A stretch of DNA of 64,000 nt from VBAS01 sp964444975 (GCA_964444975.1 CAYUJD010000001.1:1-64000), one strand, 5' to 3'. Numbered from the stretch's first letter, positions 1-8,496 are shown. The notes: generated from the sequence alone by a model not told the origin. Numbers and translations: made by a program.

Positions 1-47
1 TGAATGAAGAAAAAGCATTGAGACCCTATGAAACTTTTAGAGGAATT

Positions 48-76
48 ACAGAACGTACAAGAGTGCGACGCAACAG
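48..76 (+). repeat. Dispersed repeat, GTGCGACGCAA family, copy A
   Basis: The core AGAGTGCGACGCAACAG is shared exactly with the reverse complement of 53387-53420, and the preceding ACAGAAC is shared too. Related copies with core GGAGCGTCGCAA lie at 28481-28500 and 40358-40390. None of the other three copies is inside a gene. Confidence 0.6.
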
Positions 77-194
77 AAGCTTAATTATTGCAATGCTGCC
101 GGTTACACAATAAAAATCGCCGCAAAAATAAGCGAGTAGCAATAGACTGAGATAAATTTTTGTTTCTTAATAATTCACTACTTTCACGGGCTTT

Positions 195-224
195 TGCCCC
201 TGACCCCTAAAGGGAGTGAGGGGA
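195..224. repeat. CCCCTAAAGGG-type palindromic repeat
   Basis: C-run, CTAAAG centre and G-run with a trailing GAGGGG. It belongs to the same loose family as the copies at 289-310, 1315-1335, 1421-1446, 39236-39260, 39338-39362 and 53641-53666. Confidence 0.5.
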
Positions 225-288
225 AAGTTTAAAATACCAAATCATAATTAATTTTATTGTTTAACAAATACTGAAGAGGTTTTTTAAA

Positions 289-310
289 AGCCCCTTCAGG
301 GGTTTGGGCT
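289..310. repeat. Palindromic repeat abutting a start codon
   Basis: AGCCCC-TTCA-GGGGTTTGGGCT forms a hairpin that ends 4 bases before the ATG at 315. It could affect translation initiation; that is inference. Confidence 0.5.
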
Positions 311-314
311 TATT

Positions 315-1307
315 ATGAAGGCGATAATTCCGGTAGCAGGCGCAGGCACCAAGCTGCGCCCTCACACCTATACGCAACCCAAGGCGCTGATTCCGCTGGC
401 TGGTAAAACTGTGTTAGGTATTATCATTGATCAACTGAAAGAAGGCGGTATTGATGAAATCATTTTTATTGTGGGGTACCTGGGCGATAAAATCCATGAT
501 TTTGTAAAGAAAAAATACCCGGAACTGAAAGCACATTTTATTCACCAGACAGACAGGCAGGGCATAGGGCATGCCATCCGGATGTCAAAAAACCTGGTGA
601 ATAATGATGAAGTGTTTGTAGTGCTGGGTGATACCATTGCGGAGTACGATCTGAAAACGGTAATTAAAAGCCCGTACTCCATGCTTGGGGTTCGCAAGGT
701 GGATGATCCGCGGGATTTTGGCGTAGCGGAAATTGATGAAGACGGATTTATCAGTCATGTGGTGGAAAAACCGCAGATACCGAAAAGCAACATGGCCCTG
801 GTGGGATTGTACAAGCTCAAAGAAAGTGAACTGATGTTTCAGTGCCTGGAAACAAATATCAGGCAGGGTCTGCGCAGCCACGGCGAATACAGCCTGACTG
901 ATGCGCTGGACTGCATGATAAAACAGGGCGTAAAAATTCAAAGTTTTAAGGTGGACAACTGGTTTGACTGCGGTAAAAAAGAAACCCTGCTGGAATCCAA
1001 TGCCACCCTGCTGAAAAAATTTGGAAGCAACCTGAAAGAAAATCATCAATTTGAAAACACAGTATTGATTCCCCCGGTGAGCATAGGCGAAAACTGCGAT
1101 ATTAAGAACTCCATCATCGGGCCTAATGTATCCATCGGCGAAAACACTACCATCAATTATTCCATCATCAAGCATTCCATCATCGGCGCCTATTCCAACC
1201 TGTATGATATTGTGCTGGACTACTCACTTATTGGCAGCGACACAGGCATACGCGGCGAATCGAGAACCCTGAATATCGGGGACAATACGGAGATTGATCT
1301 GGGGTAA
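315..1307 (+). CDS. Sugar-1-phosphate nucleotidyltransferase
   Basis: This protein probably joins a nucleoside triphosphate to a sugar 1-phosphate to make an NDP-sugar for surface polysaccharide synthesis. The N-terminal 240 residues form an NTP_transferase domain. The glycine-rich signature is GAGTKLRPHT, with PKALIPLAGK following; the usual Arg of GxGTRL is Lys here. An LGD motif (about residue 100) would hold the metal-binding Asp. From about residue 250, repeats such as IGENCDIKNSIIGPNVSIGE build a left-handed beta helix, as in glucose-1-phosphate thymidylyl- or uridylyltransferase-like proteins. The length (330) suits the RmlA/GlmU-like group. The ATG follows a hairpin repeat. The sugar and nucleotide cannot be read from the sequence, so no gene symbol is given. 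Confidence 0.85.
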   Translation: MKAIIPVAGAGTKLRPHTYTQPKALIPLAGKTVLGIIIDQLKEGGIDEIIFIVGYLGDKIHDFVKKKYPELKAHFIHQTDRQGIGHAIRMSKNLVNNDEVFVVLGDTIAEYDLKTVIKSPYSMLGVRKVDDPRDFGVAEIDEDGFISHVVEKPQIPKSNMALVGLYKLKESELMFQCLETNIRQGLRSHGEYSLTDALDCMIKQGVKIQSFKVDNWFDCGKKETLLESNATLLKKFGSNLKENHQFENTVLIPPVSIGENCDIKNSIIGPNVSIGENTTINYSIIKHSIIGAYSNLYDIVLDYSLIGSDTGIRGESRTLNIGDNTEIDLG

Positions 1308-1314
1308 GTATTTC

Positions 1315-1335
1315 TAAGCCCCTAAAAGGGGAGTG
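1315..1335. repeat. CCCCTAAAAGGGG palindromic repeat
   Basis: It lies just after the nucleotidyltransferase stop codon: AGCCCCTAAAAGGGGAG. It could act as a weak hairpin between the two plus-strand genes. Confidence 0.5.
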
Positions 1336-1406
1336 ATGAAAAAGATTTTCAGCTTTTGAATAATCATTATTAATTCAAATAATTTTATTCCCAAACAAAA
1401 TTTAGT

Positions 1407-2396
1407 ATGATAGAATTAAGTTCCCCCTTTAGGGGGACAGGGGGTCAGAATTTTTCAAATCGTGTTACTAAACTTTTCGATATAGATTACCCCCTTGTTC
1501 AGGCCGGTATGATATGGGCCAGTGGCTGGCGGCTGGCAAGCGCCGTAAGCAAGGCAGGAGCTTTGGGCCTTATAGGCAGCGGTTCGATGTATCCTGATGT
1601 CTTACGAGAACACATCAGGAAATGCCAATCCGCCACCACCCGTTCCTTTGGAGTAAACGTGCCCCTGCTTTACCCGGATATTGATAAGCATATTCAAATA
1701 ATAATTGAGGAAGGTGTAAAGATTGTTTTTACCAGCGCCGGCAACCCGAAAACATGGACAGCGGTGCTGAAAGAAAAAGGAATTACGGTAGTTCATGTTG
1801 TGAGTTCTTCAAAATTTGCAATAAAAGCCGAGGAAGCCGGTTGCGATGCTGTAGTGGCGGAAGGCTTTGAAGCCGGCGGGCACAATGGGAGAGAGGAAAC
1901 CACTACCATGGTACTGGTACCTGCGGTGGCTGGTTCAGTAAAGATTCCGGTGATTGCAGCAGGTGGCATAGCCACAGGCCGGCAGATGCTTGCAGCTATG
2001 GTGATGGGCGCCGAAGGCGTGCAGATGGGCAGCCGGTTTGTAGCCAGTGAAGAGGCATCCTCGCATACCAGTTTTAAAAATGCTGTAATAAACAGTAAGG
2101 AAGGCGATACGATGCTGACGATGAAACAACTGACCCCGGTGCGTATGATGAAAAATAAATTTTTTCAGCAGGTGCAGGCAGCCGAACTGCGGGGCGCAGG
2201 CGTAGATGAGTTGAAAGAACTGCTGGGAAGGGCAAGAGCCAAAAAGGGAATGTTTGAAGGAAATCTGGATGAAGGTGAGCTGGAAATAGGCCAGGTAAGT
2301 GCCATACTGAATGATATTTTACCGGCGGCAAAAATAGTAGATGAAGTGTGGAATGAGTTTAAGCAGGCTTTGGCTGATCCACTTAAATTAGTTTAA
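1407..2396 (+). CDS. Nitronate monooxygenase (2-nitropropane dioxygenase family)
   Basis: A flavin-dependent TIM-barrel enzyme that would oxidise alkyl nitronates; related proteins include FabK-like enoyl reductases. Family landmarks are YPLVQAGMIWASG near the N-terminus, the active-site segment EAGGHNG (about residue 155) and the FMN-phosphate loop IAAGGIATGRQ followed by GAEGVQMGSRF. The length (329) is typical. Residues 5-13 or so are encoded by a palindromic G/C repeat (1421-1446), and no ATG, GTG or TTG codon lies between that repeat and the conserved domain. The repeat therefore must be translated if the protein starts at 1407. Function within the broad NMO family is not certain. Confidence 0.85.
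   Translation: MIELSSPFRGTGGQNFSNRVTKLFDIDYPLVQAGMIWASGWRLASAVSKAGALGLIGSGSMYPDVLREHIRKCQSATTRSFGVNVPLLYPDIDKHIQIIIEEGVKIVFTSAGNPKTWTAVLKEKGITVVHVVSSSKFAIKAEEAGCDAVVAEGFEAGGHNGREETTTMVLVPAVAGSVKIPVIAAGGIATGRQMLAAMVMGAEGVQMGSRFVASEEASSHTSFKNAVINSKEGDTMLTMKQLTPVRMMKNKFFQQVQAAELRGAGVDELKELLGRARAKKGMFEGNLDEGELEIGQVSAILNDILPAAKIVDEVWNEFKQALADPLKLV
1421..1446. repeat. Palindromic repeat inside the 5' end of a gene
   Basis: CCCCCTTTAGGGGG followed by ACAGGGGGT. The same 25 bases, starting with TT, occur at 53641-53665 next to deoC. Here the repeat is read in frame in the nitronate monooxygenase gene. Confidence 0.8.
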
Positions 2397-2456
2397 ATTT
2401 GATGTGGCAGTGTAAGGTAGTAGTGAAACGGGAATCATCGATAAATGCTTAGTCAA

Positions 2457-2867
2457 ATGAAACCGAAAATCCTGCTGCTTTCATTTATCTGTGTTGCGGG
2501 ATGTCTCCAGTCACGGGCAAGCGGCAATGACCCCGGCGAACCCGGTAAAAGCATTAATGAAGTATCCGGCAGCATAGTGGATGCAAATTCCAAAAAACCG
2601 CTGAAGGAAGTTACCATTACCGCTTATTCGGCAAATAAAAAGGAAAAATTTGTTCTGTCCGATGAATTCGGTCATTTTGAATTTGACGAATTGAAAACCG
2701 GCACCTATAAGCTGGTTTTTGAAAAAGACGGATACCGCAAAATGGTGCGTGAAAAAGTTTTTATTAAAACCGATGAAACCTTCCAGCTCAGGATTGAGAT
2801 GATTGAAAGCCCTGATTTTGAACTGATGCCTTCACCGTATCATTTTTTTGATACGGCAAAGCTGTAA
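2457..2867 (+). CDS. Small lipoprotein with carboxypeptidase regulatory-like domain
   Basis: A short exported protein of unknown role. From the chosen ATG the N-terminus is MKPKILLLSFICVAGC, a type II signal peptide with a lipobox ending in Cys, so it is probably anchored in an outer or inner membrane leaflet. The rest is one beta-sandwich of the carboxypeptidase-D regulatory type: GSIVDANSKKPLKEVTITAY, then DEFGHFEFDELKTGTYKLVF and an IEM end. In Bacteroidota this fold often sits at the N-terminus of TonB-dependent receptors, but here it stands alone. An upstream in-frame ATG at 2445 would add four residues before the signal peptide. Confidence 0.7.
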   Translation: MKPKILLLSFICVAGCLQSRASGNDPGEPGKSINEVSGSIVDANSKKPLKEVTITAYSANKKEKFVLSDEFGHFEFDELKTGTYKLVFEKDGYRKMVREKVFIKTDETFQLRIEMIESPDFELMPSPYHFFDTAKL

Positions 2868-2876
2868 AAGTTAAAA

Positions 2877-3410
2877 TTATTTTGTGAACCGGGATGTAAA
2901 CATTACATCCCATTTTTTTTTATTGTGTCGCAGCAGCGAAATACTGTCGGCCAGCCATTGCGCTTCAAATTCACGTTCTGAAAAGATTTTCCATGCTTTG
3001 TAAAATGCTTTTTTATACAGATCTCTTGTAGCCAGTGTGACATGCGGGTGAAAGGGCCGGTTGTCTTTTTTCAGCGGAAATTTGTTTATGGAAAAAATAT
3101 AGTCAGAAAAACAGGAGTATAAATTTTCCAATTGTTCATTTTTCAGCATATCTACATAAATCACGCTGGGCTTAAAGGCGGAAAAATTATGAAGCATTAT
3201 TTCAAAGGACTTCCGGGTGTGACTAAATGTAACAATGGAACTCACCAGTTCTTCTTCCAGTTCCGGCTGCATCCAGAAGGGCGGTATGAGTGTAATGTGC
3301 GCCGGCGATTTTAGTGCCACCGTGCACCCAAACTGGTCTCTGAACCAGTGTTTCCACTGAAGCACAGCCGCGTTAATTTCATCCGGCGCCACCAGGGCGA
3401 TTAAGTACAT
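2877..3410 (-). CDS. 2'-5' RNA ligase family protein (2H phosphoesterase)
   Basis: Two HxT motifs, HITL in the N-terminal half and HVTL in the C-terminal half, define the 2H phosphoesterase fold of bacterial RNA 2',3'-cyclic phosphodiesterases such as ThpR. These act on cyclic phosphate ends of RNA. The start at 3410 (MYLIALVAPDE) is preferred. A longer reading from 3458 would translate through a hairpin (3422-3450) that better serves as the terminator of the upstream gene, and homologues begin at this beta strand. An ATG at 3416 is equally possible. The natural substrate is unknown. Confidence 0.8.
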   Translation of the reverse strand: MYLIALVAPDEINAAVLQWKHWFRDQFGCTVALKSPAHITLIPPFWMQPELEEELVSSIVTFSHTRKSFEIMLHNFSAFKPSVIYVDMLKNEQLENLYSCFSDYIFSINKFPLKKDNRPFHPHVTLATRDLYKKAFYKAWKIFSEREFEAQWLADSISLLRHNKKKWDVMFTSRFTK

Positions 3411-3421
3411 ATTCATAAACA

Positions 3422-3450
3422 AACAACCGCAGCATAAAGCTACGGTTGTT
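3422..3450 (-). terminator. Hairpin after the coiled-coil gene
   Basis: AACAACCG(T)AGC and GCTGCGGTTGTT pair around a 5-base loop, with one mismatch. On the minus strand it is followed by a short T-rich run. It lies between the coiled-coil gene and the 2H phosphoesterase start. Confidence 0.5.
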
Positions 3451-3488
3451 CTTTTCATGGCTATAGTTGATTTTTCCGGTAAACAGGT

Positions 3489-4235
3489 TCAATCCACGTC
3501 AATGTCAAAATCGTCGTCTGTTTTTTCAATTGTAAATTTTTTGTGTTTATCCAGGAAACTGCGGTACTTGTTGTAAGTAGCATCGGACGCCTTTTTGCCA
3601 TTGATGAAAAGTTCCCCGTCTTTATGCTTAATGCTGTAACCCTGCTTACGGCTCAGCAGCCCGTCTTTTTCCAGGCCATCAACAAATTCGTTGTACTCTT
3701 TCATTTCCTCTTTTGCCTTTTCAATTTCCACTTTGGCTTTTTCCAGCGATTTTTCTATTTCAGGCCCTATCCTGCCCAGCTCATCTTGCATTTTTTTCAT
3801 GTCAAGCTCCAGCTTTTCCATGTCAATTTCTTTTACCCGTTCCAGCTCAGCTTTCATTTTATTCCAGTCAATTTTTGCCAACGAGCTTTCTATTTCCCTT
3901 TTAATTTTTTCCACGTCCACTTCCTTCAGGGCATTTTCCACTTCGGTGCGGATTTTTGCTGCATCAATCTTTTTCATGGCTTCGGCCAGTTCTTTCTGTA
4001 ATTTTTCCAGGTTCATTTGCAGCTCTGCCTGGTTCAGCTCATCCAGTACATCATCCAGGTCGCGGATTTTCTTTTCACGGTTGTCTTTTTTGGGCACCGT
4101 GTCAGCTACGGATTGGAAAAAATCATCAGTAAATGGTGCTGGCTGTTTAAAATCCCATGAAGCAAGCACCAACACTGAAACAATTGCCATGGCTGCCACT
4201 GCCAGTGTAATCCGGAAATTTCTGAGGTTGGGCAT
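3489..4235 (-). CDS. Membrane-anchored coiled-coil protein of unknown function
   Basis: I do not recognise a named family. Residues 8-26 form one hydrophobic segment (AVAAMAIVSVLVLA), either an uncleaved anchor or a signal peptide. Residues 50-175 are almost entirely charged amphipathic helix rich in Lys and Glu, with repeated K-I-D/E blocks about 11-20 residues apart, strongly predicted as coiled coil. A compact tail starts at YSIKHKDGELFINGKK and ends in a very acidic DDDFDIDVD. The tail has a KDGELFINGKKA strand-turn pattern that might be a small folded module. The gene is followed by a hairpin and is separated from the upstream ABC transporter genes by 173 bases, so it probably has its own promoter. 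Confidence 0.7.
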   Translation of the reverse strand: MPNLRNFRITLAVAAMAIVSVLVLASWDFKQPAPFTDDFFQSVADTVPKKDNREKKIRDLDDVLDELNQAELQMNLEKLQKELAEAMKKIDAAKIRTEVENALKEVDVEKIKREIESSLAKIDWNKMKAELERVKEIDMEKLELDMKKMQDELGRIGPEIEKSLEKAKVEIEKAKEEMKEYNEFVDGLEKDGLLSRKQGYSIKHKDGELFINGKKASDATYNKYRSFLDKHKKFTIEKTDDDFDIDVD

Positions 4236-4408
4236 AAAAAAATTTTTTTTAGGTGAATTGATTTGTTTTTCTTTTTTCCCGCACCGGAATGTTCTGCCTG
4301 ACTTTTATGATGCGGGGCGATACTTTATCCAAATATACGAGTGATTTCGTATTTAGTTTAATTGACGGGACAAAAAAGAAAAATTTAACAATTGAAAAGG
4401 CGGGTTGT

Positions 4409-5725
4409 TCAGGACCGGCGAATCCATTTCATCATTTCCTTCCAGCTGGCTTTTTTACCATAAAGCAGGATGCCGGTACGGTAAATTTTGCCGGCAAACC
4501 AGGTGGTGAAAATAAACCCGCCAACCAGCAATGCCATGGAGAGAAATAACTGCCACCAGGGTACGGCTTCGGGCACGCCATTAGCAATGCGACCCATCAT
4601 CACAATGGGGGAAGTAAAGGGTATGATGCTGCCCCAGAATGCAATGGAACTGTCAGGGTTTTCGATGGAGGTGCTAAGGATAATAAATCCGAAAATTATG
4701 GGCATTGTGATGGGCAGCATCAGCGACTGGGCTTCCTGCGGGTCTTCATTTATCACGCTGCCCACGGCGGCAAACAGGGCCGCATAAAACAGGTAACCGC
4801 CAAGAAAATAAAAAATGAAACAGCTGATAATAAGCAGCCAGTTCACTTCCGTTTTAATTGTATCTGTCACTTTCAGCATTTCGTATGCCACCGTGTTGTT
4901 CGAACCGCCGGGCAGTTGCTGCTGTGCTTCCTGTACATGCCTGAACTGTTCCAGGGTTTCTGCCGGCACAAACAGCGGAATGATGCTGATTAAAATGAAA
5001 ATAAATCCAATCCAGAGCAGAAGCTGGGTAAGCCCCACCGCTGCAATGCCGATGATTTTGCCCATCATCAGTTGAAACGGTTTGACGGAAGAAACAATTA
5101 CTTCGGCAATGCGGTTGGTTTTTTCTTCCATCACACCCCGCATTACCATGGCGCCAAAAATAAACATGGTGATATAAATGAGGATTCCACTGCCAAAGCC
5201 GATGCCCTGTGCCAGCCCGGCATTGGCCTCTTCGCCTGTGCTCAGTTCATTCGTTACAACAGCCTCAGCTTCGCTGGCACGGCTGATGGAATCGAGTTTT
5301 CTTTTATCAATATCCAGCTTTTGCAGCATGTCGGCTTCGATGGCCTTGTTCATCTGACGCCGGATATAGTCCATGGTTCTTGTGTTGAGGTTTTTTTGTG
5401 ACTCGATGACGTATTTTTTTGCTGCGGTATCGGGATTTACTCTCAGAATACCGGAATAACCCAATTGTTCGTAATTGGATGAATTGACGGTTGTGTTGAA
5501 ATCGAAGATCACAACGGCCGAGTCGTTTTCAAGATTTTGCCTGAGGAAACCCGGGTCATTTACTACGGCTATTTTTTCCCTACCGATGGATTTGACAGCA
5601 AGGAAAGTGGACCCCACAATAAACAGAATAATAATGATGGGTAGTAAAAAAGTAGAAAGCAGGAAGGTTTTATTTCTTACCCTGGTCAGGTATTCGCGGC
5701 GGATGATAATCCGGATTTTTTTCAT
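4409..5725 (-). CDS. ABC transporter permease, NatB/ABC-2 type
   Basis: Membrane subunit of an ABC exporter. The N-terminus RRIIRREYLTRVRNKTFLLS-like segment leads into a first membrane helix (STFLLPIIIILFIVGSTF). A large extracytoplasmic domain of about 150 residues follows, then five more helices between residues 180 and 420, ending in a short basic tail. This is the architecture of NatB and related ABC-2 permeases, proposed for sodium or drug efflux. The ATPase gene lies 9 bases upstream in the same direction, so the two form one operon. The substrate is not evident. Confidence 0.85.
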   Translation of the reverse strand: MKKIRIIIRREYLTRVRNKTFLLSTFLLPIIIILFIVGSTFLAVKSIGREKIAVVNDPGFLRQNLENDSAVVIFDFNTTVNSSNYEQLGYSGILRVNPDTAAKKYVIESQKNLNTRTMDYIRRQMNKAIEADMLQKLDIDKRKLDSISRASEAEAVVTNELSTGEEANAGLAQGIGFGSGILIYITMFIFGAMVMRGVMEEKTNRIAEVIVSSVKPFQLMMGKIIGIAAVGLTQLLLWIGFIFILISIIPLFVPAETLEQFRHVQEAQQQLPGGSNNTVAYEMLKVTDTIKTEVNWLLIISCFIFYFLGGYLFYAALFAAVGSVINEDPQEAQSLMLPITMPIIFGFIILSTSIENPDSSIAFWGSIIPFTSPIVMMGRIANGVPEAVPWWQLFLSMALLVGGFIFTTWFAGKIYRTGILLYGKKASWKEMMKWIRRS

Positions 5726-5734
5726 ACAATTCGG

Positions 5735-6688
5735 TTAAGCGGTTTGGGTGGTAATGGATTCTTTTTGTTCAAATTGCCGGCTGACAGGAGTGCCCTCCAC
5801 CAGCTTGATGAAAATATCGTTCAGCGAAGGCAGTATTTCATTAAAGGAAATGATGCCGGCACCCTGCTGCAGGAAATAGCTCAGCACATCGTTGGGTTTG
5901 TTGCCTTCTTTAATTTTCACCACCAGGCTGTGATCTTTGGCGCCTATCATTTCAAACGGCGTAGCCCCGTTGAGCGCCGGCGGCATTTCGTCGAACCCGA
6001 TGCTGAACAGATTTTCCTTGAACTGGTGCTTTACACCCTTTACCGAGCCATCGAGAATTTTCCGGCCTTTATTCACCAGTATAATGTGGTCGCATATTTC
6101 TTCCACCTGCTCCATGCGGTGGGTGCTGAAAATAATGGTGACGCCTCTTTGCGCCATTTTATAAATTTCGTCTTTAATCAGGTTCGTGTTCACGGGGTCA
6201 AGCCCGCTGAAGGGCTCATCCAGAATAATCATCTTGGGTTCATGCAGCACGGTAGTTACAAACTGCAGCTTCTGGCTCATACCTTTCGACAGGTCTTCCA
6301 CTTTTTTATTCCACCAGCTCTGCATTTCAAATTTTACAAACCATTCTTTTATTTTATTCATAGCCTGGCTGCGGCCGAGGCCTTTGAGCTGTGCCAGGTA
6401 AATGGCCTGTTCCCCGATTTTCATTTTTTTATACAGCCCTCTTTCTTCGGGCATATAGCCGATAGAGACAACATCATTCACGGGGTCAAATTTTTTCCCG
6501 TCAAATATGATTTCGCCGCTGTCGGGGTAAAATATTCCTGTAATCATCCGGATGAGGGTGGTTTTGCCGGCGCCGTTGGGTCCCAGCAGTCCGAAGATGC
6601 TCCCTTTTTCTACCTGGAAGCTGAGATCGTCAACGGCTTTTTGCGTGGCGAAATATTTTTTCAGATTTTGAACTTCAAGTATCGGCAT
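5735..6688 (-). CDS. ABC transporter ATP-binding protein, NatA type
   Basis: ATPase partner of the downstream ABC-2 permease. Walker A is GPNGAGKTT (about residue 38), the Q-loop region contains GYMPEERGLYKK, the signature is LSKGMSQKLQ, Walker B is MIILDEPFSGLDP and the switch is STHRM. The C-terminal 90 residues match the DUF4162 extension common in NatA-like proteins. The stop lies 9 bases before the permease start. A -7-like element (TACATTTG on the minus strand, 6708-6715) sits 20 bases upstream of the ATG. Confidence 0.9.
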   Translation of the reverse strand: MPILEVQNLKKYFATQKAVDDLSFQVEKGSIFGLLGPNGAGKTTLIRMITGIFYPDSGEIIFDGKKFDPVNDVVSIGYMPEERGLYKKMKIGEQAIYLAQLKGLGRSQAMNKIKEWFVKFEMQSWWNKKVEDLSKGMSQKLQFVTTVLHEPKMIILDEPFSGLDPVNTNLIKDEIYKMAQRGVTIIFSTHRMEQVEEICDHIILVNKGRKILDGSVKGVKHQFKENLFSIGFDEMPPALNGATPFEMIGAKDHSLVVKIKEGNKPNDVLSYFLQQGAGIISFNEILPSLNDIFIKLVEGTPVSRQFEQKESITTQTA

Positions 6689-6707
6689 GCGGTAAAATTT
6701 CAGTGAG

Positions 6708-6715
6708 CAAATGTA
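6708..6715 (-). promoter_or_regulatory. Possible -7 element for the natAB-like operon
   Basis: On the minus strand this reads TACATTTG, fitting the Bacteroidota -7 consensus TAnnTTTG. I see no convincing -33 TTTG at 19 bases, so only half the promoter is supported. The leader would be about 13 bases. Confidence 0.4.
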
Positions 6716-6761
6716 TAAAGCCTGCTATTCAATCCTTCTTTTTTTTGATTGATGGTAAAAG

Positions 6762-8405
6762 TCAGTTTTTCGGTATTTTATTAATGAGAAATTTTTCAAT
6801 AATCATATTTGCCACCTTTTCACCATCCATGGCAGCGCTTACGATGCCCCCTGCATAGCCGGCGCCTTCGCCACAGGGATAAAGATTGCTCAGCTGCGGA
6901 TGATGCAGCGTATGCGGGTTTCTTGGAATACGTACGGGAGATGATGTTCTTGATTCGGTGGCCACTACTACGGCTTCATTAGTAAAATAACCTCGCATTT
7001 TTTTACCAAATTCTTTAAAAGCCGTACGTAACCTCTCATTAATAAATTCCGGCAGCACGTCTTTAATCATGGCAGGATGGATACCGGGCAAATAGGAACA
7101 CTGCGGTAGTGTAGCTGAAAATCTATTTTCACAGAAATCAACAAGACGCTGCGCCGGGGCAATGAATTTGCCACCGCCTGCCCGGTATGCTTTTCGTTCA
7201 ACATATTGCTGAAAATACATCGAGCCCAAATTACTTTGTAAAACCTTTTGAGGCAATTTCACTATTTCCTCAAAATCCCCGCCTGACCGGTTCAGCCGGG
7301 CAGGTTTTAAATCGTGTAAATCCCGGGTTTCTACCGGTACCACCATGCCGCTGTTGGCAAAGGAGTTATTTCTTTTTGATGGCGACCAGCCGTTTACTAC
7401 CAGTTCATCATGGCTGGTGGCAGCCGGGGCAATGATGCCGCCCGGGCACATGCAAAATGAAAACACTCCCTTGCCGTCAACCTGCTGTACCAGGTTGTAT
7501 GAAGCGGGCGGCAGAATTACATCTCTCAACTCACAATGATACTGCACGGAATCAATCAGCTGCTGGGGGTGCTCCACCCGCACTCCCAAAGCAAATGGCT
7601 TGAGTTCAATCGCAATTTTTTTACCATGAAGCAAAAGAAAAATATCCCTGGCCGAATGACCGGTGGCAAGTATGACGGCATCACCTCTATATTCTTCGTC
7701 GCAGTCGGTAAGTATTTTTTTGATTATTCCATTTTCTGCAACAAAATCAATTACCTTTTTTTCAAATAAAATTTCACCACCGCAATCCTGAATTTGATTG
7801 CGGATAGCCGTAATTATTTGCGGGAGTTTGTTGGTGCCAATATGGGGATGAGCTTCGTAAAGAATTCTTTCGTCGGCCCCAAACTGCACCAGCAGGTTGA
7901 GTATCCGGTTTACATCGCCACGTTTGGTGCTGCGGGTGTAGAGTTTTCCGTCGCTGTACGTGCCGGCGCCGCCTTCGCCAAAGCAGTAATTACTTTCGGG
8001 GTTAATGATGCCATTTTTATTTAACACAGCAAGATCCCTGCGGCGGGCTTTTACATCCTTTCCTCTTTCAAGAATGACGGGTTTTATTCCTTTTTCAAGC
8101 AGCCTGAGAGCGGCAAACAAACCGGCTGGCCCGGCACCCACTATGATTATTTTTATAGAAGCATTCGTTACGTCCCGGAATTGTATTTTCTGAACCTGCC
8201 GTTGCCGGTATGGTTCGTTGATAAAGGCCTCGACCACCAGGTGAATGAGCACCTGCCGGCTGCGGGCATCAATTGATTTTTTTAAAATATTAAAACCAGT
8301 TACAGAAGATTTTTCAGCGCCGCAGGCTGAGGCAACCAGGTCGCAGATAAAAGCATGATCGGCTGCTTCGGAGGGCCGGGTGCGAAGGGTAATTTGTTTT
8401 TTCAT
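6762..8405 (-). CDS. FAD-dependent dehydrogenase (COG2509-like)
   Basis: A flavoprotein of unknown substrate. The first 85 residues form a small domain, and the Rossmann dinucleotide motif IIIVGAGPAGLFAALRLLEKG follows near residue 87. Further landmarks are the GEGGAGTYSDGKLYTR segment, GDAVILATGHSARD, and a C-terminal YPCGEGAGYAGGIVSAAMDG that would close the FAD site. This set and the length (547) match the uncharacterised FAD-dependent dehydrogenases of COG2509. It stands alone, with the OmpA gene upstream behind a terminator. Confidence 0.85.
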   Translation of the reverse strand: MKKQITLRTRPSEAADHAFICDLVASACGAEKSSVTGFNILKKSIDARSRQVLIHLVVEAFINEPYRQRQVQKIQFRDVTNASIKIIIVGAGPAGLFAALRLLEKGIKPVILERGKDVKARRRDLAVLNKNGIINPESNYCFGEGGAGTYSDGKLYTRSTKRGDVNRILNLLVQFGADERILYEAHPHIGTNKLPQIITAIRNQIQDCGGEILFEKKVIDFVAENGIIKKILTDCDEEYRGDAVILATGHSARDIFLLLHGKKIAIELKPFALGVRVEHPQQLIDSVQYHCELRDVILPPASYNLVQQVDGKGVFSFCMCPGGIIAPAATSHDELVVNGWSPSKRNNSFANSGMVVPVETRDLHDLKPARLNRSGGDFEEIVKLPQKVLQSNLGSMYFQQYVERKAYRAGGGKFIAPAQRLVDFCENRFSATLPQCSYLPGIHPAMIKDVLPEFINERLRTAFKEFGKKMRGYFTNEAVVVATESRTSSPVRIPRNPHTLHHPQLSNLYPCGEGAGYAGGIVSAAMDGEKVANMIIEKFLINKIPKN

Positions 8406-8466
8406 TTAAAACGGGCCGGGTGTTTATCCCGGAACTATGGCTGCAAAGTTGGAAGGAATAAAATAA

Positions 8467-8496
8467 AAAAAGCTGCCGTTTGCCGGCAGCTTTTAA
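8467..8496 (-). terminator. Rho-independent terminator after the OmpA gene
   Basis: AAAAGCTGCCG and CGGCAGCTTTT pair perfectly around a 5-base loop. On the minus strand the T run comes from the complementary A tract. It lies 17 bases past the stop of the OmpA-family gene. Confidence 0.8.

Larger units (their letters stand above)
1..314. other. Left-edge stretch without an assignable gene
   Basis: A short frame is open from the window edge to a stop at 110-112 on the plus strand. It could be the tail of a gene lying to the left, but its last half is made of a dispersed repeat (48-76) and I cannot assign it. The rest holds two palindromic G/C-run repeats, at about 195-224 and 289-310. The second ends only 4 bases before the ATG of the nucleotidyltransferase gene. 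Confidence 0.4.

Noticed and set aside
585..1175. Long antisense frames opposite many genes, for example here
   Set aside because: They are shadows of the real coding strand: composition follows the sense codons, no domains appear, and they conflict with well-supported genes.
3411..3458. Longer start for the 2H phosphoesterase
   Set aside because: It would translate a terminator-like hairpin, and homologues begin at the first beta strand (MYLIAL).
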